NCBI RefSeq assembly: GCF_003614975.1
Contig: NZ_QZWI01000004.1
Coordinates: 1-64,000 of the forward strand
Length of the DNA: 64,000 bases
Direction: 5' to 3'
Origin: Rahnella bruchi
GTDB lineage: Bacteria > Pseudomonadota > Gammaproteobacteria > Enterobacterales > Enterobacteriaceae
The notes beneath the pieces were generated by a model that did no database searches, was not told where the DNA came from, and saw nothing but the letters and a program-made list of their open reading frames with translations. Shown in pieces: positions 37,550 through 43,983 of this stretch. Numbering within the stretch: the stretch's first letter is position 1; every line of letters starts with the position of its first letter. Made by a program: the position numbers and the translations under genes.

Positions 37550-37585
37550 TAAAATAAACGGCTTCAGAATATTAGATAGAAGCCG
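37550..37585 (-). terminator. Terminator of the 43-residue peptide gene
   Basis: On the minus strand CGGCTTC (complement of 37579-37585) pairs with GAAGCCG (complement of 37559-37565) across a 13-nt loop, followed by TTTATTTTA. It lies about 30 nt past the peptide stop codon. Confidence 0.6.
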
Positions 37586-37615
37586 CTGACAATGAGTATT
37601 AAGATGCACAGATAA

Positions 37616-37747
37616 TTATTCGCAATACCCACCTTTGTGGTGCGATCCTGTGCCTCCATGCGGGTGCTCGCCTTTAGGACATGCACTAACGGAGAGGCTC
37701 ATCAAACCGAAAACGGTCACGAAGATAATTGCCAGTAATTTTTTCAT
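37616..37747 (-). CDS. Small exported Gly/His-rich peptide, 43 aa
   Basis: Short gene with AAGGGATGAG immediately upstream of the ATG at 37747. The first ~23 residues form a clear signal peptide (MKKLLAIIFVTVFGLMSLSVSA). The mature ~20 residues are rich in His, Gly and Lys with two cysteines: CPKGEHPHGGTGSHHKGGYC then E. Both a good ribosome binding site and a terminator support it as a real gene. Similar peptides occur around prophages as far as I recall, but I cannot name a family. Metal binding or a disulfide-closed loop is possible (inference). Confidence 0.7.
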   Translation of the reverse strand: MKKLLAIIFVTVFGLMSLSVSACPKGEHPHGGTGSHHKGGYCE

Positions 37748-38096
37748 TCTCATCCCTTAACTAATAAAATATATTTTTTATTACAGAGGTGATTGATTTA
37801 CGTTAAATCAATCACCTCATAATTCAATTTACCGGCCATCAGTGTGAAATACCTTGCGAAAACGCAATAATTTATAGGGAAACCGTATAATTTAATAAAA
37901 TGAATATTTTGAATTAGCAGGGTTTTTAATTGATGCTATTACTTCGGTAATAGAAAATAAATCGATATGCTGCACAGACGCTGGCAGCACGATGTTACTA
38001 ACGCGGAAAATTAAGAAAATGAACGGTTAGGAATTTTCCCTAAATGCAATTTCTGCTAACCTGAGGGCCTGAACCAGATCTCATTGGAAACATCCG
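37748..38096. other. Intergenic region upstream of bluF
   Basis: 349 A/T-rich bases without a supported gene. It contains a 33-bp inverted repeat (listed separately) nearer the small-peptide gene and presumably the bluF promoter. I found no clear sigma-70 hexamers or a MerR-type operator for bluF. Confidence 0.4.
37786..37818. repeat. 15-bp perfect inverted repeat
   Basis: GAGGTGATTGATTTA (37786-37800) and its exact reverse complement TAAATCAATCACCTC (37804-37818) flank a CGT loop. No T tract follows on either strand, so it is not a standard terminator. It lies 39 bp upstream of the 43-residue peptide start and could be an operator. Confidence 0.75.
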
Positions 38097-39338
38097 ATGC
38101 TTTTAACCCTCGTTTATCGCAGCCACATCAGTGAACATGTAAAGTCTGCCTCACTGGCAGAAATGGTGTCGCAAGCCAATGTTAACAACGAACTTTTAAG
38201 CATTACCGGGATCCTGCTTTTTGACGGGATGCACTTCTTCCAGTTGCTGGAAGGGCCGGAAGAGGCAGTCGATGCCCTCTATGGTTCGATTTGTCAGGAT
38301 CAACGGCATCACAACGTGGTTGTTCTCATGCGTGACTATGCGCCGTCCCGCCGCTTCGGCAATGTGGGGATGGAGCTTTTTGACCTGCGCCATCATAACG
38401 AAGATGTCGTGCTTCAGGCGGTTCTTGACAGAGGAACGTCTAAATACCGGCTCACTTATGAAGACCGGGCGCTTCAATTCTTATGCACTTTTGTGCAGGC
38501 GCGTGAGAAGGAAAATTACCTCGAAATTCTTCCGGCGGATTCCTGGTCTTTCATCGCCGGTGAGCCCCTGAAACCACAAGTAGAATTTATATTTCCTGAA
38601 ATGCAGGACTACAATTTTGCCTTCCAGCCGATTGTAGACCCGCTGAGTCGCGAGATCATTTCTTATGAGGCGACAATCCGCGGGCCGGAAGGGGGTTCCG
38701 CGATGGAGTATTATTCCCGGCTCTCCGGAACCACAATTTATGAGGCAGATCTCAAGACTAAAAAACTGGCGTTTGCCATGGCGAAGCAAATGGGGATCAG
38801 CGACAAAACGCTTTCAATCAAACTCTTGCCTATGACGCTGGTGATGATGCCGGATGCGGTAGGATTTCTGGTCAATGAGATAATCGCCAGCGGACTGGTA
38901 CCTGAACAAATTGTGGTGGCAATCACCGAGAACGGTGTCATCACGCGTGAAGATAAGTTTTCAACTGCGATGAAACATCTAAAAGCCTCGGGGATGCGTC
39001 TGGCGATTGATGATTTCGGTGCAGGCTCTGCGGGATTGTTACTGCTGACTCAATGCCAGCCCGACAAAATTATGATTGATCGCAATATGATTTGTGACAT
39101 CCATGCCAGCGGACCGAAACAGGCCGTCGTTCAGGCCATCATCAGGTTCTGCTCTGCGTTAGAAATCTCAGTTATCGCGACGGGTGTTGAAAAACCGGAA
39201 GAGTGGATGTGGCTGGATGCGGCTGGGGTGTGTAATTTCCAGGGCGAGCTGTTTGCTGAGCCGAGACTGGAGGGAACGCCGGTGGTCACATGGCCGGAAG
39301 TCACCTATGAATATCAGTCAGGCCAGCAGGCTTTCTGA
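38097..39338 (+). CDS. bluF: BLUF-EAL blue-light antirepressor BluF
   Basis: Cytoplasmic photoreceptor, 413 aa (E. coli BluF/YcgF 403). The BLUF domain (about 1-95) has the FAD-contacting Y7 (LVYRSH), N31 and Q49 (HFFQLLEGP). The C-terminal EAL domain (about 160-400) is degenerate: the canonical EAL is replaced by YEATIRG, so cyclic-di-GMP hydrolysis is unlikely. In E. coli BluF does not degrade c-di-GMP but relieves repression by BluR, switching on ycgZ-ymgA-ariR. Those targets lie convergently downstream here. bluR, adjacent in E. coli, is not in this window. Confidence 0.93.
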   Translation: MLLTLVYRSHISEHVKSASLAEMVSQANVNNELLSITGILLFDGMHFFQLLEGPEEAVDALYGSICQDQRHHNVVVLMRDYAPSRRFGNVGMELFDLRHHNEDVVLQAVLDRGTSKYRLTYEDRALQFLCTFVQAREKENYLEILPADSWSFIAGEPLKPQVEFIFPEMQDYNFAFQPIVDPLSREIISYEATIRGPEGGSAMEYYSRLSGTTIYEADLKTKKLAFAMAKQMGISDKTLSIKLLPMTLVMMPDAVGFLVNEIIASGLVPEQIVVAITENGVITREDKFSTAMKHLKASGMRLAIDDFGAGSAGLLLLTQCQPDKIMIDRNMICDIHASGPKQAVVQAIIRFCSALEISVIATGVEKPEEWMWLDAAGVCNFQGELFAEPRLEGTPVVTWPEVTYEYQSGQQAF

Positions 39339-39368
39339 AAACATGCAGGATACGCATGAAGTTTAAAC

Positions 39369-39405
39369 AAACGAGCGCGGCAAATGCTATTTGCCGCGCT
39401 CGTTT
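39369..39405. terminator. Bidirectional terminator bluF/ariR cluster
   Basis: AAACGAGCGCGGCAAA (39369-39384) and TTTGCCGCGCTCGTTT (39390-39405) form a 16-pair perfect stem with a five-nt loop, between the convergent bluF and the ycgZ operon. T tracts are short but present. Confidence 0.8.
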
Positions 39406-39425
39406 AATCATGCTTTGCTGCTTAT

Positions 39426-39683
39426 TTATAAAATATCATCATCAGGGGTGCGGTAAACGACATATTCAAGTGCTGCCAGATAAACATCCTGCTTATCTGC
39501 ATCACTTTCCTGCTCAATCTTCTGAATCAGATTAAGAATAATATCTTTATGAGTAACAACTTCTTTTTGTTTTTTTAAGTTTTTATAAAGACGGATGACT
39601 GTTTCGTTTTCCAACAGAAGCTCAGGGTCTTCTGCCAGAATATAATCAGCCAATGTGACAGGAGTATAAGACACGTCTTGCAT
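39426..39683 (-). CDS. AriR/YmgB-YmgA family small protein (distal gene)
   Basis: 85 aa, cytoplasmic, mostly helical. It shows the family pattern: an acidic lead-in, ENETVIRLYKNLKKQKEVVTHKDIILNLIQKIE, then DKQDVYLAALEYVVYRTPDDD; E. coli YmgA and AriR end similarly in (R/Y)TxDD. E. coli members act as connectors to the Rcs phosphorelay, lowering curli and promoting colanic acid. The ATG at 39683 was chosen for the GGAGGG site seven nt upstream. It is the last gene of the ycgZ operon. Confidence 0.82.
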   Translation of the reverse strand: MQDVSYTPVTLADYILAEDPELLLENETVIRLYKNLKKQKEVVTHKDIILNLIQKIEQESDADKQDVYLAALEYVVYRTPDDDIL

Positions 39684-39789
39684 TTTAATACCCTCCGCAG
39701 TTGTTACTGTTAATCGTTGATAAATTTCCGCGCCAGAAGTCAGTGACTGAGCACAAGACATTAATGATAAAGCGGGTGTTCTTTAAGGG

Positions 39790-40125
39790 TCAAAATCCTG
39801 AATCGTCAGGCGTCATGCCTACGACCATTTCCAGCGCGCCGCGCAGAATATCCAGCTGTACAACATCTGATGTGGTTTCAAGCTGATTAATCAGGTGCAG
39901 TATGATGGCCTTATTGGTCACCGTACCTTTATTCGCCAGAATAAGACGAATTGCGGCACCCAGAACTTCAGCTTCACTGGAATAGAGTTCGCTCACGTTA
40001 GAAAAATGTTTATAAATACCTGTTTGACTGACTGCGTCTGTCATCGACTGAGATTGATTTGATACAACCGAATCATTGTGGCTTACTGCGCATTCGTTTG
40101 ATGTATCAATGTTTTTTCTGGTCAT
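39790..40125 (-). CDS. AriR/YmgB family small protein (middle gene)
   Basis: 111 aa with an N-terminal polar extension (about 45 residues, Ser/Asn-rich) before the family core SSEAEVLGAAIRLILANKG, TNKAIILHLINQLETTSDVV and RGALEMVVGMTPDDSGF. Of the three paralogues this is closest to E. coli AriR/YmgB (compare LGQAVTNLML, IILSLIHSLETTSD). The ATG at 40125 follows AAGGGCC and overlaps the upstream gene by 20 nt, implying coupled translation. Likely role: Rcs/biofilm connector under BluR/BluF control (inference from E. coli). Confidence 0.83.
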   Translation of the reverse strand: MTRKNIDTSNECAVSHNDSVVSNQSQSMTDAVSQTGIYKHFSNVSELYSSEAEVLGAAIRLILANKGTVTNKAIILHLINQLETTSDVVQLDILRGALEMVVGMTPDDSGF

Positions 40126-40399
40126 CGGACGGCCCTTCAGCATTGAAAAAGTGTCGTACATTGTCGACGTCCCGTACCTCATAACTGACACGCGCACGCT
40201 TATCAGCCTGATCGTGGCGCATCTCATTAATGATCTGCTCCAGGGCGCTTTTTCGATTTAAGTTGTCAGCGCTTACAGCCATAAACTGTAATTGCTTAAT
40301 GAGTCTGTCGATTGATATTGGACTTTTCGATTTAAGTAAGGATATTACTGCCTCACCAATCAGTTTATCCGTTAATTTTTCTTCGTTGCTTCTATACAT
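40106..40399 (-). CDS. AriR/YmgB-like small protein (second gene)
   Basis: 97 aa. The core DKLIGEAVISLLKSKSPISI, RLIKQLQFMAVSADNLNRKS and LEQIINEMR follows the same helix spacing as AriR, but it lacks the C-terminal TPDD motif. It ends instead in a charged tail (RVSYEVRDVDNVRHFF and a basic end). It is a divergent paralogue, called at lower confidence. AGAGG precedes the ATG at 40399, and the 3' end overlaps the next gene by 20 nt. Confidence 0.7.
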   Translation of the reverse strand: MYRSNEEKLTDKLIGEAVISLLKSKSPISIDRLIKQLQFMAVSADNLNRKSALEQIINEMRHDQADKRARVSYEVRDVDNVRHFFNAEGPSDDQKKH

Positions 40400-40505
40400 A
40401 TTATCAGCCTCTGAATATATGCTGACCAATGGTCTTGGGCAGATTAACTTAAGGTTCAGAGTTATTACTTTATTCCGTTGGGAATTACGTCATTATCTCA
40501 ACTGA

Positions 40506-40745
40506 TTATGAATCACGCTCAAGAACCAGACGAATTAGCTTCATGTAATGCTTTTCCTCTTCTCCACTGCCTGCGGATTCAACACGATTCAAAAGTTTCG
40601 AACATAATGCTTTACGATTGAGATTTTTGCCTGCTTCCAGAATTTCAACCACAACGCGTCCCATTGTTTCCTCTCTAGAAAAACCCTGACTGTATATAGA
40701 AGGGGAGGCTTCTGGTGACATTCCATCGTGCTGGTTCTGACGCAT
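40506..40745 (-). CDS. ycgZ: BluR-regulon connector protein YcgZ
   Basis: 79 aa. It matches E. coli YcgZ (78 aa) in REETMGRVVVEILEAGKNLNRKALCSKLLNRVESA and EEEKHYMKLIRLV. It is the first gene of a four-gene operon with three AriR-like paralogues, as in the E. coli ycgZ-ymgA-ariR-ymgC operon. In E. coli the operon is repressed by BluR and induced by blue light at low temperature through BluF. The ATG has GAGGA upstream. A 19-bp-spaced direct repeat lies 53 bp upstream of the start. Confidence 0.88.
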   Translation of the reverse strand: MRQNQHDGMSPEASPSIYSQGFSREETMGRVVVEILEAGKNLNRKALCSKLLNRVESAGSGEEEKHYMKLIRLVLERDS

Positions 40746-40797
40746 GACATATCCTCATGTTAATGTGTGCGTAGTTAATGATTACTTGTGTGACTAT

Positions 40798-40827
40798 AAA
40801 GTTATACAAGATGTCGAAAGTTGTACA
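40798..40827 (-). promoter_or_regulatory. 19-bp-spaced direct repeat upstream of ycgZ, candidate BluR operator
   Basis: AAAGTTATACA (40798-40808) and AAAGTTGTACA (40817-40827) repeat with a 19-bp period and one mismatch. MerR-type regulators such as BluR bind in or next to a 19-bp promoter spacer. A core promoter cannot be assigned with certainty. Operator identity is inference. Confidence 0.4.
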
Positions 40828-41040
40828 GGTATTTTTAGGAATAAGTGACATGAATACAGATTATTCTTAATCGCGAACCGGTTGAATTGGGACGGTTTGT
40901 GACCGAAACCCTGATCTTACCTCGTCCGTTAAACAACATTCAGAAAACATTATGGTAAAGGTTGGGTAAAAAGAGGCAACTTTTTTCAAAAACTGCCGTT
41001 AAACAAAGAGTGACCTTTTTGGTGTTATCTGGAGCTAACG

Positions 41041-41241
41041 GTGGAAAATTCAAAAGTGGCCTTTGAGGAAGCCTGCCGCATGGTGGGCGAGTGCTGTCTT
41101 ATGTTTGCGCAAAGCGGCCAGGAAATCAGCCGTGAGCGGGTCGCTCTGTGGCTGGATCGTGTTCAGGAAGAGGCGGTTGATGCCGTTGGCCAACCTAATG
41201 ATGCACTGCAACTGGCTATCGAACGACTTAAAGGCCGGTGA
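41041..41241 (+). CDS. Small helical protein of unknown function, 66 aa
   Basis: Not recognised. It starts at GTG 41041 with GGAG eight nt upstream. The sequence is soluble and predicted helical: EEACRMVGECCLMFAQSGQE, RERVALWLDRVQEEA and ALQLAIERLKGR. The order helix, short loop with Gly-Gln-Glu, helix, helix is reminiscent of the AriR core encoded divergently, which would make it a further distant paralogue; that is speculative. The 11-mer CCGTTAAACAA occurs twice upstream (40926-40936 and 40996-41006). Confidence 0.6.
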   Translation: MENSKVAFEEACRMVGECCLMFAQSGQEISRERVALWLDRVQEEAVDAVGQPNDALQLAIERLKGR

Positions 41242-41350
41242 TTAAATGACCATGGAACTTCCGTTTATCCTATTTTCCAAAGCCTTCGGAAAGAGTGACT
41301 ATACTTAATTAGCTAATCGTTAAGTCAGAACACCTTTCAGGAGGAAATGT

Positions 41351-41584
41351 ATGAAGAGGAATAACCTAATCGCCGCATCGCTGGCTGCCGTCTCAATTTT
41401 ATTTGTGGCTGGCTGTGCTTCGAACCAGGCTATTAAAACGACGGACGGAAAAACCATCGTGACGGACGGGAAACCTCAGGTAGATGACGATACAGGTCTG
41501 GTGTCCTATAAAAACGCGGAAACCGGTAAGACCGAACAGATTAATCGCGACCAGGTTAAAAACATGAGCGAACTGGATAACTGA
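41351..41584 (+). CDS. YgdI/YgdR-type small lipoprotein (first copy)
   Basis: 77-aa lipoprotein. The signal peptide ends in the lipobox FVAGC with C22, followed by SSN-type residues. The mature chain has the DUF903 core TDGKTIVTDGKPQVDDDTGLVSY and QINRDQVKNM, as in E. coli YgdR. Function unknown. It has a strong AGGAGG ribosome binding site and forms a tandem pair with the next gene 32 nt downstream. Confidence 0.9.
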   Translation: MKRNNLIAASLAAVSILFVAGCASNQAIKTTDGKTIVTDGKPQVDDDTGLVSYKNAETGKTEQINRDQVKNMSELDN

Positions 41585-41616
41585 TTTATCCGGGAAACGT
41601 ATCAAAGGAGAGGATC

Positions 41617-41844
41617 ATGAATAGGACATTACTTTTACCATTAGCGGCAGTGTTATGTGTGGCGGCTTTGTCTGGCTGCACGCGCACCAGTTATGCCATC
41701 CAGACGAATGATGCGCGAACCATCATCAGTGACGGCAAACCAAAAGAAGCCGATTCCGGCTTGCTGGAATATACCGATGCCAACGGTGTAAAACAGCAGA
41801 TCAGCAAAACTGAAGTGAAACAGGTTACAGAACTTCCGAAGTAA
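41617..41844 (+). CDS. YgdI/YgdR-type small lipoprotein (second copy)
   Basis: 75-aa lipoprotein with the lipobox ALSGC (C21) and the same DUF903 core (NDARTIISDGKPKEADSGLLEY, QISKTEVKQV). It shares roughly half its residues with the preceding gene, so the pair arose by tandem duplication. AGGAG precedes the ATG, and a shared terminator follows. Envelope location is inferred from the lipobox. Confidence 0.9.
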   Translation: MNRTLLLPLAAVLCVAALSGCTRTSYAIQTNDARTIISDGKPKEADSGLLEYTDANGVKQQISKTEVKQVTELPK

Positions 41845-41875
41845 ATCCGGTGCTCAATCATTTTTGTCTGACATT

Positions 41876-41903
41876 AAAACCCGCTGATAAGGCGGGTTTT
41901 TTA
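41876..41903. terminator. Terminator of the lipoprotein pair, bidirectional
   Basis: AAAACCCGC and GCGGGTTTT form a nine-pair stem followed by T residues on the plus strand, with four T on the minus strand toward the symporter gene. It lies between convergent genes. Confidence 0.85.
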
Positions 41904-41927
41904 TGACATCAATTGCGGGAAGCCGCT

Positions 41928-43727
41928 CTATCTCTGCGACGTCGCCACATTCCGCTTCAATGCTTTTTCGGCCTGTGCGGCTTTCATGCCTTTCTCCGCG
42001 CTGCGATGTAAAATCCAGCCGAAAAGCAGAATGGACAGGGCACACAGCAGGAACAGGATCCGCCCCCAGAGTGGGTTCGGCACCAGCACCATCAGAAGTA
42101 AACCTGCACCCATGTACATTGAAATCCGGCCGATTTTATCGCGCTGTAACCGGTCAAACTCATCCTGTTCGTGGTCGGCATACACCGGCGTGTCCATGTC
42201 GGTGAAAAATTTCTGGCGCTGGGCGTCTCTCGCTGATGCTTTTTCACGATAGAACAGTGTGGTAAGACAGAAGAACCCGCCGGTAAAGACCAGATGCGCA
42301 AAGATGTTCCACATAATTGCCACATCCAGCAGTTCACGTTTCGTCAGGGTGATGCCCAGAAGACGGGCGACATCCGGCGCGGTAAACAGATTTGCTACCA
42401 CGTAAGACACGCATAAACCAAACAACACAGTGACCCACGCCGCCCAGTCCGGCGTTTTACGGATAAACACGCCGAGGAACAGCGGCACGACAATCGGTGC
42501 CTGCATCAGTGTGCCGACTTTCATCATCAGGTCGAACAGGCTGACGGTCTGCATGGTGTGCATGTATTGCGCGACTAAAATGACCAACACGCCGTTCACC
42601 ACGCAGGCAATCTGACCGACGCGGAGCTGATATTTATCGCTGCGCTCGCTGTTGCGGTTAACGATAGGTGTCCAGAAACTGCGCACAAAAATCCCCGAAT
42701 TACGGTTCAGCGCGCAATCCATCGAAGACATGGTGGCGGCGAACAATCCGGCCATCAGCAAACCAACGGTGCCCATCGGCATCGCGCGCTCGGCGAAAAT
42801 CAGATACACCGCATCAGTGGCGTTTTTGCCCAGCTCCGGATGTGCGGTTGCCGCGTCAGGATAAAGTATCGCCACAGCCCACGGCGGAATGAACCAGATA
42901 ATGGTACCGACCAGCATCAGTACCAGCGCAAACAGCGCCGCTTTTTTGGCATTGAAACTGTCTTTAGCATTAAGGAAACGGTAGGAGTCTTGCAGGTTAT
43001 TAATGCTCTGCACGTTCTTGATAAAGAAGAACAGGAAACAGGCCACCAGCAGGGAAATATAATGCGGACCCACGTCCGGACCGGTGATGAAACCGGAAGG
43101 GAATTCCGTCACCAGTTTCACCGGCCCGCCGACTTTAAACAACGCCACAACGGCGCAGGCGATGGAAATAATCGCGACCACCAGCGTCTGCACGAAATCA
43201 CTCGCCACCACGCCCCACGCGCCGCTCAGCAGCGAAATCACCAGCACCACGATGCCCGTCACCCATAATGTCAGCGTAATGTCGTGCTGGAATACTGCGC
43301 TGGCAAATACCGCCAGACTGTTCAGCCATACGCCCGCACTGAGGATGCTCAGGGGGATAATCATCCAGGTGAAAAATTGTTCGTTACCTTTACCGAAACG
43401 ATGGTTAATCGCCTCTGTGGCAGTATCAACGCGTAGCTGGCGGAAGCGGGCGGCGAACCACCACCAGGCGAGCAGATAGCCGAACACGTTACCGGCAAAA
43501 ACGCTGACCACGTTAAAACCGTACCGGTAAGCCTGACCGGCTGCGCCGGTAAACGTCCAGGCGCTGAACTGGATCATAAAGGCAGTCGCGCCGACCATCC
43601 ACCAGAGCATTCGCCCGCCACCGCGAAAATAGTGGCTCGAGGAGCCGGACGCCATCTTTTTGAACGCATAACTGATGGCAATCATTAAGACGAAGTAACC
43701 GATCATGACCAGAACGTTGATATCCAT
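41928..43727 (-). CDS. Sodium:solute symporter, probable oligoalginate uptake
   Basis: Inner membrane transporter of the SSS family, 599 aa, with about 13-14 hydrophobic segments. Typical blocks are DYFVLM-like TM1, RFRQLRVDTATEAINHRFG, SLLSGAWGVVASDFVQ and LLMAGLFAATMSSMDCALN. A hydrophilic linker (REKASARDAQRQKFFTDMDTP region) separates the last two helices. SSS proteins named ToaA/B/C import alginate oligosaccharides or DEH in marine bacteria. Here the gene is divergent from two alginate-type lyases, so the same role is inferred. The ATG at 43727 has GAGAG upstream. Confidence 0.82.
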   Translation of the reverse strand: MDINVLVMIGYFVLMIAISYAFKKMASGSSSHYFRGGGRMLWWMVGATAFMIQFSAWTFTGAAGQAYRYGFNVVSVFAGNVFGYLLAWWWFAARFRQLRVDTATEAINHRFGKGNEQFFTWMIIPLSILSAGVWLNSLAVFASAVFQHDITLTLWVTGIVVLVISLLSGAWGVVASDFVQTLVVAIISIACAVVALFKVGGPVKLVTEFPSGFITGPDVGPHYISLLVACFLFFFIKNVQSINNLQDSYRFLNAKDSFNAKKAALFALVLMLVGTIIWFIPPWAVAILYPDAATAHPELGKNATDAVYLIFAERAMPMGTVGLLMAGLFAATMSSMDCALNRNSGIFVRSFWTPIVNRNSERSDKYQLRVGQIACVVNGVLVILVAQYMHTMQTVSLFDLMMKVGTLMQAPIVVPLFLGVFIRKTPDWAAWVTVLFGLCVSYVVANLFTAPDVARLLGITLTKRELLDVAIMWNIFAHLVFTGGFFCLTTLFYREKASARDAQRQKFFTDMDTPVYADHEQDEFDRLQRDKIGRISMYMGAGLLLMVLVPNPLWGRILFLLCALSILLFGWILHRSAEKGMKAAQAEKALKRNVATSQR

Positions 43728-43845
43728 TGTCGTGACTCTCTCGTTTGTAGGGTGAGATATTTTTGGTTATGTATTGAGCAAGCGTAGAAGAGAGAAATGA
43801 AATTAAAAGTCGGACAAATAAGAAATGCTTAGTTTGTTATCGAAT

Positions 43846-43861
43846 TGTGATTTCGGTCACT
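43846..43861. promoter_or_regulatory. CRP-binding site of the alginate cluster
   Basis: TGTGA-TTTCGG-TCACT matches nine of ten consensus positions. It lies 118 bp from the symporter start and 122 bp from the lyase start, so it could activate both divergent promoters under catabolite control. Confidence 0.7.
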
Positions 43862-43884
43862 TATTAGGCGTGTTGTGGGGTTTT

Positions 43885-43900
43885 CAGTCAATTCTGACTG
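43885..43900. promoter_or_regulatory. Palindrome in the alginate control region (I)
   Basis: CAGTCA-ATTC-TGACTG has perfect six-bp arms; flanking TTTT and AAAA extend the symmetry with a two-base insertion. It is a candidate operator for the cluster's GntR-family regulator. Confidence 0.45.
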
Positions 43901-43925
43901 GCAAAATTTAAAGTTCGTTGCTTTA

Positions 43926-43938
43926 TTAGTATGACTAA
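43926..43938. promoter_or_regulatory. Palindrome in the alginate control region (II)
   Basis: TTAGT-ATG-ACTAA has perfect five-bp arms 45 bp upstream of the lyase ATG. Short A/T-rich palindromes of this size are typical FadR-subfamily operators, making it a candidate site for the regulator encoded at 48344-49054. Confidence 0.45.
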
Positions 43939-43983
43939 AGCGCGAAATTTCATCGGGACAACGGTGGGGAGCCGGGAGAAAAC

